DNA of 64,000 nt from Nectonema munidae. Taxonomy: Eukaryota; Nematomorpha; Nectonematoida; Nectonematidae. The notes below the pieces were generated by a model. That model saw nothing but the letters and a program-made list of their open reading frames with translations. It had not been told where the DNA came from and searched no databases. Of the stretch, positions 12,640-24,099 are shown one piece after another. The translations under genes and the position numbers were made by a program. Location: contig JAUIRK010000641.1 in the NCBI GenBank assembly GCA_030549495.1, positions 372,001-436,000 on the forward strand. Reading direction: 5' to 3'. Numbering within the stretch: the stretch's first letter is position 1; every line of letters starts with the position of its first letter.

Positions 12640-12990
12640 AAAAAAGAAGAAGATGCCGGCTGAATTCTTTGGCAAAAAACTTGTGAGATCTGCAATGGTG
12701 TACACACCAGAGACTTGGGTGGTGAAAAGATGCTACAGAAAGGAGGATATTGAGATGGATGTGCTAAAGGAGAAGAAAAGAGAAAAGTGAAAACAAGGCA
12801 ATTAGAGCACAACAAAGTTAGAGAAATATCAGAAAAAAATTCAAGAATGAATGTATGAAGAATGATCTGAAGTCTGAAATATAAGTGAATGGAAGAAGAG
12901 GATCAAGAAGATTGACTTCACATTAAAGTGGAAATGATAGAGTGAAAGATGAATAAAGCGTTTCTCACACATATTTGAATGAAGAGTTAA
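12640..12990 (+). mobile_element. Possible RTE-like LINE 3' fragment
   Basis: The reading RSAMVYTPETWVVKRCYRKE (about 12690-12750) resembles the segment after the RT domain in RTE-like elements, where a family-typical Y-x-E-x-W is followed by a Lys/Glu-rich stretch. The 38-39.7 kb element has YGCECWSLKKKEEK at the same place. The match is short, and the downstream frame is broken by stops. Nothing else in the segment is recognisable. Confidence 0.35.
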
Positions 12991-14097
12991 AATATATGCT
13001 GCACCAGAAAAAGCGGTTTCGTTTTCAATGCGTTTTGGTTTAGATGTACTGTCGAAGCTAGCTTTTCTCCCTAAAATTTAATTTTTATAATTTTTCCAGA
13101 TATTCTGGCAATATTTCTTTTCATGATCTTTTACTCATTGATTTTTTGATTCCTATTTTAGTTGCAAACAAAATTCTAGATAAAAGGTTCTGAAAATTTT
13201 TTTGTGGATACCTTATTTTATTATTTACAAAAATATAAGAATAGTCAAATATCGACGGTGTTCAGTCTCGCAAAACAATGACGGTTGCTGAAGTCATGAC
13301 CAAGATTCCAAGAACATGGTTTCGGTTGCAGATCTATCGTGTCTTGTCTAAGACCGTTTTGTCTGGAGCAGCGTGCAGCAGGCCTAACTGTATTACTTAT
13401 TAAGTTATTGAACTCTGAGAGCAGTATGTAGCACACGCCACCAAAGCTGCCATTTACAAATATTGTCGTTCTTATTAGTGTAAATTTCCTCAGGTTTTTA
13501 ATGGTTTTATTAGATTTTAGAATGCAGTATAACGTTATTCCCATATAATAATCATCAAAACCATGATTAATTGTCGATAAATTCCTTAAAAACATCTAAT
13601 ATCTACACTACTTGGTCCGAAAATATCTGAAAATGGCAACAATGAAAACCACACTGAGGAGGTAAATGAGACAGGAACTCTTCGTGTATCTTAGGTAAAG
13701 TCACTCCCTCCCTCTAGGCTGGCGCAGCTGACAAGGAAATATTGCCTTTACATGTTGCATGCTTTAAGTTAAAATTAAAAACTTAAACAAACCCAAATTC
13801 TTGTGTAGGGTTAATTATACTAAAACTGTTTAATATTGCATATTTTCTATCTAGTCAGTTGAACAAAATGACATTGCATATTTTCTATCTAGTCAGTTGA
13901 ACAAAATCTGGAACTCAGGTCCCCCCTAGAAATTGGTATTATTCGCTCAAAGGCGAGGGTGTCATGTGAGCCAGAATACTCACACTCAATGTGGCCTGAT
14001 TAACTGGCCAAATGCTTTTACTCGCCTCTTACGAGATGCAGCGTCACAATAGCCCTATTCTTAAACCGGAAACTATACGGTTCGTATATAATATATA
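12991..14097. other. No recognisable gene; small tandem duplication
   Basis: The segment 13245-13400 is less AT-rich than its surroundings and is open on the minus strand (13595-13245), but I recognise no family in it. A 39-bp direct duplication lies at 13834-13909 (TTTTCTATCTAGTCAGTTGA occurs twice, 39 bp apart). The stretch 13910-14060 is also relatively GC-rich and could be a SINE or old element piece, but no A/B box pair is convincing. Confidence 0.4.
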
Positions 14098-14100
14098 TAA

Positions 14101-14261
14101 GGGGTCATTCAAGGTCAACTTTTTTTGCTTAATTTTAACCCCCTCTCCTCCCCTTATTGTCAACTTTTGACTATTTATTTAGTTTACAAATTCTTCATTT
14201 GTTAACCTACCGGCACCCCTCCCCCTTCTATTCTTTGATTGACATCAATTGTGAATGACCC
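14101..14261. mobile_element. MITE, PIF/Harbinger-like
   Basis: The terminal inverted repeats are GGGGTCATTCA at the left and TGAATGACCC at the right. They are flanked by TAA on both sides (14098-14100 and 14262-14264), matching the 3-bp TWA duplication of PIF/Harbinger elements. It is 161 bp long and has no coding content. Confidence 0.65.
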
Positions 14262-14264
14262 TAA

Positions 14265-14840
14265 GAAAAGTAAAAATAAAACTTTTATTACTATTATAAA
14301 TTGTAGAAAAATATTAAATGTGATATATATATAAATATAGAAAAGGAGAGATATAATTACTAGGAGATAATGTGAAAAAAGAAAAATGGTAAAAATGATA
14401 CAATTGCAATACATATAAATATAGGAATAGAGTAAGTAATAAGAAAGAAGAAGAAGAAGAAATTTATTAAAGAAAAAAAACATAATATGAGATGAAATAA
14501 AAGTAACAAAAACAGGAGTTAATTGAAGTTAAAAAACTTTATATAAAATAATAAAGGAGAAAATATTTGGGTATAATGAATAGTAATGCTGGTTAAGAGT
14601 AAACTTTAAGTACGCATGCTCGAGTTTTGCAAGAAGGGGATTTGAAAGAAAGTGGGCATGATTAGCGTTAGGAGGTAGAGGTCCTACGTCCAGCGTTTTC
14701 CTTCAAATCCTCTTCTAATGTTCGAACAGGCGTAATTAAAGATTGCTCTCAACTATCAGTACTATTTATTACGATATTTGTGATGGAAATAAGTATATGG
14801 AACAAACACGTATAATTAAATTTAAGTTTACAGGACATTA
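14265..14840. other. Intergenic, purine-biased, no gene seen
   Basis: AT-rich with A/G-rich runs on the plus strand (for example 14440-14475). The minus-strand open frame across 14202-14483 is a hydrophobic low-complexity reading and is not credible as a gene. The segment follows the poly(A) signal of the ankyrin gene. Confidence 0.5.
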
Positions 14841-14842
14841 TA

Positions 14843-14848
14843 TTTATT
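14843..14848 (-). terminator. Poly(A) signal of ankyrin gene
   Basis: AATAAA on the minus strand, about 40 nt beyond the stop codon of the ankyrin-repeat gene, a normal distance for a short 3' UTR. Confidence 0.5.
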
Positions 14849-14886
14849 AAATATATATTTATCACATTATTTTTTGTATTATATAA

Positions 14887-16038
14887 TTATTGAAAATGCA
14901 TATATATTAAAAAAAAATCTAAATACTCTTTGATTGGCATATATACTGTTTGAGTCAGGTCTTTCACTATGGCATCTGCTAATTTTACTTTGTTATAAAA
15001 CTTCCTTTCAAATTCCCAGTTTTTAAGTTTTCTCTCAGTATACTGTAAAAATTTTCCCAATACTTCTAACTTTTTTCTTAAGTTTGACCACTTTTCACTC
15101 TCTTCCTTATATTTAACCAACTGTTTTATATTTATGCCCAAGTGTTGATCGTACTCATTTAACATATGTGCATGCAGGTAATTAATTATTTCTCGATCAT
15201 TTAGGCAAAATGTACAAGCCAAGTTTCCAGTGTGATCTCTCGCGTAAACATTGGCTTTCTCTCTGACTAGCAATTTCACTATTTTTATGTTTCTCTTTAT
15301 TGCGGCGTAGTGCAAGGGCGTCATGAGTGAATTGTCGAGAGCATTCACATTAGCTCCATTCTTGATCAGAAATCGAACCATTTCCAAGTTGCCTGTGGCT
15401 ACTGCAAAGTGGATAGGGCTGCAATTTCTATAATCCGAGTATCTGGAGTTTATGTCCGTCCCCAACTTCAAACATGTTTTCACTTCTTGCACGTCATTCG
15501 ATTCCAAAGCCTGTCTAAATCTCTCTTTCAACTCTAAGCTCAACTTTTCTTCCTTAACTTCCTTCTTAGCAAATCGCTTTCTTAAATCTTCAATTCTTTT
15601 GGAAATGTTTGTTTTTAATATTTTGGTTTGATTCTTAAAATGATATTTTGACGTCATTTGCAAAAATATATATATTAATATCATTTCCTTAAAACATCTA
15701 TTTCTATTTTTTTTGTCATTTAGTCTTTTAAATTTCTTCCAACTCGAAAGAAAAAACATTATAACGCTTTGAAAATTTTTGATTACTAACGAACTTTCTG
15801 TTTGGTTACTATCATACTTTCCTAAAAGTTTTATTTTTTGTTTATTCCACTGTTCTTCTATTTTACTTAAATTGAATGTAGGTTTATTTTTAATGGAATT
15901 AGTGAAAACTTTCTTAAATAAATTAAATTTAGATGGTGACTCCATTTTGTCTGAATTTTTTGTGTTTATGTAATTTGAAATAGTTGTTGGTAAGCGTCGC
16001 AAGTAGTTGGTTGTGGTTTTAGTGTGGTAATTTTCCAT
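14887..16038 (-). CDS. Ankyrin-repeat protein, single exon
   Basis: An uninterrupted 383-codon frame. Residues 1-160 are basic and Asn/Lys-rich, with two short hydrophobic stretches (about 90-100 and 117-127) that are too short for confident membrane spans. Residues about 171-292 form an ankyrin block: a degenerate first repeat (ERFRQALESNDVQEVKTCLK), two good ones (SPIHFAVATGNLEMVRFLI, 207-225; TPLHYAAIKRNIKIVKLLV, 240-258) and a poor last one. Residues 305-365 are charged and probably helical or coiled coil. The start codon is in a good context (ACCATGG) and is the first Met of the frame. Ankyrin blocks bind protein partners, but no catalytic domain indicates a function here. Lack of introns could mean a retrocopy, yet the frame is intact. 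I do not recognise an orthologue. Confidence 0.75.
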   Translation of the reverse strand: MENYHTKTTTNYLRRLPTTISNYINTKNSDKMESPSKFNLFKKVFTNSIKNKPTFNLSKIEEQWNKQKIKLLGKYDSNQTESSLVIKNFQSVIMFFLSSWKKFKRLNDKKNRNRCFKEMILIYIFLQMTSKYHFKNQTKILKTNISKRIEDLRKRFAKKEVKEEKLSLELKERFRQALESNDVQEVKTCLKLGTDINSRYSDYRNCSPIHFAVATGNLEMVRFLIKNGANVNALDNSLMTPLHYAAIKRNIKIVKLLVREKANVYARDHTGNLACTFCLNDREIINYLHAHMLNEYDQHLGINIKQLVKYKEESEKWSNLRKKLEVLGKFLQYTERKLKNWEFERKFYNKVKLADAIVKDLTQTVYMPIKEYLDFFLIYMHFQ

Positions 16039-16949
16039 GGTAACAATTTAAATAATGAAAGCACATACACAATAATAATACGATAAAACGAAACAATTTT
16101 TCAACCAATGAAAATTGAGTATTAACTTTCTTTATTTTATTCATAGGTTATTTTGAACCAATGAATTATCGTTATAAAAATTGTACTTGAATTTATATGT
16201 TCTCATACTCGCTTGATGTTTTTAAAAGCGTGTAATGTATACGACGTGCTTTATGTTACTACAGCGCAGGCCAAAATAGCAAAGTATGTGTGTTTCGATG
16301 GTGGTATTTGTGCTGATGTGATGATGTAATACGTGCATCGAATTTTTTCAATCTTTCGGGATTTTATGTATATCCCCACAAAGTTTAACTTTCAAATAAA
16401 TATGAAAATCAATACGACGTGGTAACACTAAAGGAGACAACAAAAAGTATATAACTTAACAAAGTTGTTTGCTACTTTTCTCCAAATATCCGAAAATAAA
16501 TATTGTGAAATAAATAATAAAATCGCCAAATTTAAACATAATATTGGATTATTTGAACATCTAAATTAAAATTTTATAATTTAAATGATAAATAAAATTT
16601 CAGATTATAAATATTTATTATTGAAAAATTTTATTAAAATTTAAAAAAGTAGCAATTTTTGGCGAATTATCAAAGTAAATGATAAATATACAATAATATA
16701 ATTCCGCAAAGATAAAAAGTCATTAAAGTATTTCATCTATTTGTGCTTACCATAAATTCTTAAAATTTAGAGTCTAGCTGAGACATGTTAAAAAGTTTTA
16801 ACATTTATTTAACTGGTTATTAATAATAAAATGTAATTACGGATGACGTAGCACCGAGCTTAATCATTTTATTTCCCTGTTACTTTCGATTTTTTTTAAC
16901 TTTGTCACCTTAAATTATATCCATACAATAAAGGAAAGCAAGCAACAGT
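16039..16949. other. Intergenic, no gene seen
   Basis: This holds the presumed promoter side of the ankyrin gene (minus-strand start at 16038). I see no clear TATA box, RNA gene or coding exon. The part after 16400 is plain AT-rich sequence. Confidence 0.5.
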
Positions 16950-16957
16950 CATCTCAG

Positions 16958-17712
16958 CAGGCCTGTAGACAGAGAGGGCAAGGGGGGCTAAGCCCCCTAA
17001 CTAAGATAGAAAGCCCCCCTTATATATTTCTTCTTCAACTTTGTTTTCATAGCATAGGATTTTTACCTTTATTTTATGATCCTGTCTAATGCGACATCTG
17101 ACTGTATTTAAGGTTTTATCCAATATTATTTACCTTTTATTCACGTCTTTTTAAATTAAAAAACTATCTTTTTTTGTCACAGTTTTGCAATGGCTACAAG
17201 CGGTTTTTTAAATTTCATATATTAAAAGTATTTTTATATTTAAACAAAAATTGAAAAAAAAAATTCTGTTTTCTTCCTGCTTTAAGTTTAAATCAACAAT
17301 TGATTGTTGATCCTCTTCTTGCCAAAAAGTTTCGAGAAGAACATGAAGAAGTATGTTGTGAAAATGATGTTGAAGATAATAGTATCACTGTTTTGAATAA
17401 AGACAGTAGATCCTGTAAAAATTATAAATTTTCCAAAAAATTTGGATTCACGTTCATTTCAGAAAAACTGGTACAATTTATATTCTTGGCTTGAATACTT
17501 AGTCATGAAAAACGCTGCTTTTTGCTTTCCCTGTAGACTTTTTGCCAAAATTAATCAAAGAGACACAGCTTTCACTTTGAATGGCTTTTCTAACTGGAAA
17601 AAAACAAATGAACGAAACAAAGGATTTCTCTAAAATGATTTCTTTTTAGCCCCCCCCCCCCCCCCAAAATTTTTCCAGCCCTCCCAATTGAAAAGTCCTA
17701 GCTACGGGCCTG
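16958..17712 (+). mobile_element. Short hAT element with TTF-type zinc finger
   Basis: The terminal repeats start CAGGCCTGTAG at 16958 and CAGGCCCGTAG on the other strand from 17712. They are flanked by an exact 8-bp duplication CATCTCAG (16950-16957 and 17713-17720). Inside, 17300-17633 encodes the N-terminal TTF-type zinc-finger region of the ZMYM/TTF class of hAT-like proteins: WYNLYSWLEYLVMKNAAFCF, then CRLFAK and AFTLNGFSNWKK, spread over two overlapping frames. The catalytic part has been deleted, so this is an internally deleted, 755-bp non-autonomous copy. G- and C-runs lie just inside both ends. Confidence 0.88.
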
Positions 17713-17720
17713 CATCTCAG

Positions 17721-19857
17721 TAGAGTTTATTCAATTTATAATATAAAATATTTGACACAAATTGGATGTTTTGAGAAAAAAGCAAAAATATGTTTCATTT
17801 TATTTGAATTTTGTGACTATGAAAACTAAGAGGTGCACAACTTTCATTAAAACAAGAACCTCATAACATGAGTAAAAACACATAGCTTTTAGGGCAACAT
17901 TTAACATTATGAATCTAATAAACTGATTTTAATGAATGTCTTTGTACCGAAATCATTTTTGGCTGGGGGTTGAGTGTAATATCCATTTAATAAAAAATTG
18001 GGGAAAGTGTAAATATATATATTATAATTGCCATATAATATAATATAATATATAATAGCATTTCACACGAGTTAACACCTTTTACAAAAAGCACTCTATG
18101 TGCATTAATTTACATCTGAAAAAATTTGTGATCTCAAAAATAATATTCTAAATTGTTATGTGTTATAAAAAAAATTTTTAGTACCCTCTCCCTTTCTAGC
18201 TATACCATTGCATATTTCTTGTTAGCAAAATAAACCAATAAGAAGAAATAAAGTAACGAGGTTATTTTTACAAAAAAATAAGTTAAATATTTTTCTTCAC
18301 TGTTTGTGTTAAAGGTGTGAATGATTAAGTAAAAAGTTTTTTAATTGTGTTATATGTACTTTTAAATGCATATCGGTGCAATTATTTCCAAAATAATAAC
18401 GATTTGCATATCTCGATTATATTATCTTAGTCTTATTATTTGTGAGTCCAAACGTTCTTAGTTAACTCTCTTTAAATCGGGCATAGAATAATTAGGTTGG
18501 TTGATTCATTATATAGTCAAAAACGTTATGGTGCATATCTTGGTGGATCTTTCACCTCCATAGTCGGCCTTGAAACATCAAAAGATCCTTAAATAGATGA
18601 CTTAGAATTTTATTTCTATAGTCAGATCACATTGTTTTCTTGATTTATCTTAGCTTGTGAGCATTTTGGCTGAATTTGTTTCTAGACCAAGTACAAACAA
18701 TTTATTTAATTTGAATTGGGTCACATTGGCTTGAAATGAAATTATTCATGCAAGGCCTTCTTTCAAACTTGAAAGCTTTTTCTAAAATTAAAAATAACGT
18801 AAAAAACTTTTTAAGCAAAAGGAATGTAAAAATCACCTAGCTCAAATCATTGAGCTATCAATAAATACAAACGATTGTCAGAATTGTTTTTCTCACATAG
18901 CAAGGAAGGAAGAATTTCTTTTTTTGAACAAAATTTTTTTTAGAAAATTTTATTATTCGATTCTGTATCCGTTTTAAGCGTAAATTCTTTATCTGTAATC
19001 AGATTTTTCATATCTTGTATAGTTTCTAAGATACGACTCGCCGAATTTAGCAAAAAGAGTCAATGACCAAAACAATAAGTGAATATGATGTATGTTAAGT
19101 TTCAGGAAGATTCGAGTTGTAGTTTTAGCTGGGCAGTCATAAGGATTAACAAAAATAGGACATCATTGACCTCCTGACAAATAAAATTAGCGTAACTATA
19201 AAAATAAACTAATCTCTAGCTATTATTATACATTCTAAACTAATTTTTGAAGCTGTTTCCAATGGTGCAATAAGTTTTTACATCCTCGTGTATTTCCAAA
19301 GATACACGGCGCCCGAGTCAACCAAAATCTCAACTTTTGAGGACGTGACCAAAACAATAAGTGAATATTATGTAGAATTGATGAACAACTATATTAAGTT
19401 TCAAAAATATTCGACTTGTACTTTGTCTGGGCAGTTATTAGATTTGAAATTGAATTATAACGAAATTTTTAAGAATATTCAATTTTCAGAATTTTATTAG
19501 TCGATTCTATATCAGTTTTACTAGTACAATCCGAATCTACAAAGATTTACCATACCATGTATAGATTTTGTTCAAATTACCTTCAAACCTACCAATTTTG
19601 TCACTTTTGACCACTTTCAAGAGTAAAATGAAACTTAGTTTTAATTGATATATTATATCATCTTGGAGGTAGCAAAAAACGCTCTACAAGATAAACTACA
19701 TTGAAGAAAAAAAAAATTTGCCACCAAATTTTTTGAAACTCAATATTTAAGTAGATGTTAATAAACGATTTCGGAATCTGCAATACGTTTTTTAAATATC
19801 TCTTATAGTTTTCCAGATATTCGACTTTATATAGGAAAAAATTTAGCACTTATAGCT
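17721..19857. other. Intergenic with old dispersed repeat
   Basis: No coding exon was recognised. The segments 19030-19140 and 19285-19450 resemble each other (both contain GACCAAAACAATAAGTGAAT and a GTTTCA...TCGA..TTGTA string), and wording like theirs recurs loosely at 21850-22260. This suggests an ancient dispersed repeat. The short open frame at 19288-19500 lies in this repeat and is not a credible gene. Confidence 0.45.
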
Positions 19858-21817
19858 CAGGGGCGCACATCCGGGAGGGAGGCTTATAAAAACTTGAAAA
19901 TATCAAATAAAGTGCCAATAAACTATCTCATTTTTTATGCCTCCTATTATTTTGAAATTATTCTGAGAATAGACAGTTTCATTTTAAAATAGTGAAAACT
20001 TCTTTATTAGTTTATTTTGTCTCTTTTCTCTATTATGTTAATTATGTAGCAAATTTTTCAATTTTGAGTAAAAGGTAAGGTAAAGGTACCGTGGGTGTGT
20101 TTTCATGGACAAGGCAGTGATGTACTGCTTATGTCAAACTATGAACAAATTGGTATCGATGCGAACCCAGAGGCTTCCGTGCTGAGTCCATCATCTCACC
20201 CAACCTGCCATAGAGTATGCTGTAGTGCAGCGTTTTTCAAACTTTTTTTACTGCGACCCATAGCAAGAACCACAGTTTGCATCGCGACCCATAATACTTA
20301 GGTGTAATAAGACAAACTCTGATCACTACGTTCATTTATTCACATCGATAATTTATATGTATATTTTTTTATGATCTTGAAATTGTTTTATTTATTTGTA
20401 AGAATAAAATATTAATACTTTTAGATTTTCTTCACTTTGTTCTCCCTTGATTTCTCTTCTTTTTTGTCACGACCCATTTTATTTTTCACGCGACTCACTG
20501 AAGGGTGAAACTGAGGACCCACAGTTTGAAAAAAACTGCTGTGGATACGTCAAATTAGTTTTCAAAAAACTTAAGTTATGCTCTAAAATTTTTTAGTTTT
20601 TGTTGAAGCTCTATAACTTTTTCTGATAGGTTTTTTCCTTAAATGTTATTATAAAAGGTAAATCATTGCAAAAGGTTAAAAGTTGTTATTTTAAAAACAA
20701 ATTATTTTAAAAAATAGTCTTTTTTATTCCACCTTACCATGTTTTTATCAACATTTTGAAACAGTTCTTGATAAGATATAAAAAAAAGATATCTTTTTGA
20801 ATTGGAAGCTTTTTTCCATTTATGCCAAATACCATTAAAATTTTCAACATATTTTTGTAAGTCCTATTTTTGGAATTTTTGATATAGCAAATAATTATGC
20901 GCTATCTTTAAATTTCTCATATTGTGCGGGATTACGTCAAGAATGATATGTTTAATTAAGATATTAAAAGACATCACATTACATTTTTTTAGCTCTGCAT
21001 TATTTTTTAAGACGATGCCATAAACGGTTTCTTTTAAAGATGTCAAAAAATCAATTAATTTAATTAATTTGTTTGAAATTTTTTGTTGAGAAAAAATAAA
21101 ATGTAGAAATATAAAATAAAATTTTAAATGGCCTAAGATCAAAATAAGTAAAATAAATTTAAAAAATATAAGCCAAAAATTTTATGAAATTTGAAGAAAA
21201 AGAATCAAGCAAAAAAGTAAAATTTATAAAAGTTGTGAATTAGCTTATTAAAAAATTCTAAAAATAAATTTGCAAAAAACAAATTAAAATAATTCTAAAA
21301 TTCAAAAAAATTTTAAAGAATATTTATGCTCAACCCTAACCCACGAGGTTCCAACATGTAAAAATAAATAATTTGCCAATTAATAATAATTACCAACTGA
21401 TCGGTATTCGAATAAAGTTCTTATCGGTGCATCTCTAGTTCCCAGCATATTTTTAAGTGTCCACTATTCTAAACAAACAACTTCTTATATCAATGTTAAT
21501 TTACATCAGGGGTGCACATCCGGGGGTGGGGGCGAAAAGCCTATTCGCCCCTCCAATAATTTTGGACTTTTTTAAACTAGTGTATATGCTTTATGTAATT
21601 AAAATATTTTCGCTGGAAGTATAGTTTTAAAATTTCGTCAATTTGTAAAAAAAAATATAAAGTAGTCGTCTTATAAATTTATTTATGCGCTGTATACGCT
21701 CTATTTTAAAGGATTGCTTGAATATTTGGTCTCCCGTGGTATTTCCATACCAGTAATTTTGAAAATGGCAAAAAAAAATATCGCCCCCAGTAATTTTGAG
21801 GATGTGCGCCCCAGCTG
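19858..21817. repeat. Repeat block with CAGGGGYGCACATCC ends
   Basis: The left end is CAGGGGCGCACATCC at 19858. The right end, read on the other strand, is GGGGCGCACATCC near 21812. Parts of this block (19885-20225, 20540-20670 and 21530-21815) recur in the same order at 34296-34770 and 35096-35383. It therefore looks like a dispersed, probably hAT-type non-autonomous element. A further left-type end, CAGGGGTGCACATCC at 21507, indicates a nested or tandem second copy (21507-21817). No transposase is visible. The rest (20670-21500) is AT-rich filler; the minus-strand frame at 20864-21142 has no recognisable content. Confidence 0.6.
20228..20541. mobile_element. hAT-type MITE
   Basis: Its inverted ends are CAGCGTTTTTCAAACTT at the left and CAGCAGTTTTTTTCAAACTG on the other strand at the right. 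GCGACCC-type motifs lie just inside both ends. The related block at 34620-34650 reads straight through without it (GTATGCTGTAGGGGATACG), giving a natural empty site. The 8-bp duplication (about CTGTAGGG) is present but worn. Confidence 0.78.
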
Positions 21818-21829
21818 TAGATATAGGTA

Positions 21830-23760
21830 AAAGTTACATTCTCGTACTTCTGAATGAATGGGCATTCAAAGCATCTTATTTTTAACTTATTTTATGATAG
21901 AAAATTTATTTCTGTTGTTTCCGAACAAAATCTGATCAAATCTGAGAACAAGCATTTTGCCACTGTTTCCGAGCTAAAATATACACGTTTAGGGCTTTTT
22001 TCGCAAATCGAATATTTTTTTGGGCAGCTTACTACAATTCGATTGTGCATTCCGACGTAACTATTGACACTGATTCCAACGGTGCAATTCGTTTTTCATA
22101 TCTCATATAAAACGGGCAAAAAATATAAAGTTTTCAATATTAGCATAAAATAAGTCGTTTCTGAATAAATAGAGAACGCCGAATCCAAATCCGTTGATAG
22201 AAAGTTCATATCGAGTGTAGTTTTGAAATGCCATTTTGCCAGACACCAAAATTGAGAAATTTTTTAATTTTCAAAATCTAACTTTTTAATTCCTAATTCT
22301 AACTCAATTTTATTTGTAAACTAATTTACAATTATTTTTTTATACCTCTTATGATTACGAACTTATGAAGGATTTTAATTTTGAATAGGACCTGGGAAAA
22401 AGTAGGGTTTTGGATTAAAATAGCTGTAACTCTGAAATCTTTAGATATTTTATTAAATTCTTTTACACAGTTATTATAAAGACAATTTACTATAGTTTAA
22501 GCTTAATAACTATTTGATTTAGATTTGAAATAATTTTCCTAAAGGGATTTGGGTCATTTTTGAGTAAAAGTCAAATTAATTCAGCTCAGAAAAAAATATT
22601 AATATTTTTCAGATCAATTTGGTTATAGAGAATTGTCTGAAGTTTCTATTCCAGATTTAAAATTGGTTTAATAATTCGGGAGTTAGAGCCAAAAACTACC
22701 CAAATTTCAGGCTTTTATAATTTGGAGAGTTTTAGCTCAAAAAGTACACTGTCGAGAAGCTGACAGTTGAACCATTCAAAGGAGCGAAAAATACTGGGTC
22801 GTAACCCGGGTTTATATGTTAACTTTTTTTTTATATAAAAATCATCTCTAGGGGAGTTTTTATCTTTTGAGTATCAAATTTTAACGATTTTTGAGATCCC
22901 AAAAAGTATGTTTGGATCTTACGTTTCAACTGAGGATAGCTCTCGTGATTTCGCACATTTTTGTACCCATTATTATGGAGTTATAGGCAATCTTTATTTT
23001 CGAAAAGTTCAAATAGTGAATATTACTTAAAATTGCTATATTTTCTATATTAATGTTGACAAAAGCAATTTCAAAAGATTATTGTGTAAGTAAAAGTAGG
23101 GATATATATTTTAGCATGCATCTTAAAGGAATGATATAAATTTTGACAGGTAATAATAAGACATGAAAAAAATCTTAAAATGCATATATTAGAATCTCCC
23201 TTTCATTGAAACTATAAAATGAAAATAATTGAATCATAGATGCCTCCCTGTAAACGGACAAAATCTATGCATATATTTGTTTGAAAGAAAATATTCGGAA
23301 AGGCTATGGTTCAATTATTTATTTTTTAGTTTCAATGAAAAGGCGATTGTATCACGTTGTTGTAATCAAGTTAGCTCCATTCTTAACTCTGTAGCTCTAC
23401 GAGCGCGAGGTAAGAGTTTGTCACGAGGAGGGCCCTTTCCGTAGAAATATGCCATTTGTGCTTTAAACTATAGTGAAAAATTGTTACGACAATCCACCGC
23501 CCTATCCGATCTTCATAGTCAAGCATTCCTATGTTCCAGCCTGGCTAAAACTGTAGTTCAACTAATTAGAGTGCGGTTCGATACCCCCTTATGATTTCAG
23601 CTTTCCCCTAGTGGCCCAAGGCTGTTCTTCAGTTGTACACATGCACCAAATTTTATACCCAAATCTAATGGGTTTACCTCTTATAAATTGCTTACATGAG
23701 TGAGGCCCATAGTAAGGAACTATAGACTCTTATAGAAATGACTGAATTTAACAAAATTTA
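21830..23760. other. Intergenic, no gene seen
   Basis: AT-rich sequence with only short open frames. The segment 23229-23720 is somewhat more balanced in base composition but shows no family I recognise. Loose similarity of 21850-22260 to 18900-19450 points to old dispersed repeats. Confidence 0.4.
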
Positions 23761-23763
23761 AAT

Positions 23764-24099
23764 TTAACATTTCATATATTGGTTTAACTTTTGCCATTTT
23801 GTTTTCAAGTCGATTCTACTATTGTCGACAATATGGAAATATTTTTTAATTTTTCTAAATCTCTTTCTTGACATTACTTGACTAACCAATTGTAACCCAA
23901 GATCTAATTGGGTCGACCAGAAATCCTCCTCTCTGGGCAATGAATGGTAACCAGATAAAATTATGAATCCAATAAAAATACCTATATCTTTCCAATCTAA
24001 AGATGCTATTTCAATTTTTTGGTTTGCATAAGATGTCTCGGCTAACGTTTCCATGTGTTCTTTTTGGAAAAACTTTGTAAAAGAAATCAATAGGAGCAA
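23764..24099 (-). mobile_element. piggyBac transposase fragment
   Basis: An open frame with the conserved piggyBac segment ahead of the first catalytic Asp: DWKDIGIFIGFIILSGYHSL, then WSTQLDLGLQLVSQVMSRKR and FRKIKKYFHIVDN. It is preceded by SYANQK, the family's usual T-N-x-Y-A block. The frame starts inside the left arm of a fold-back (24054-24215), and the segment beyond the DNS block is missing. It is not the same copy as the one at 1.45-3.2 kb. Confidence 0.88.

Noticed and set aside
13245-13595. 116-codon minus-strand frame in a less AT-rich patch
   Set aside because: No domain, no start context and no splice partner. Possibly an old repeat, so no gene was called.
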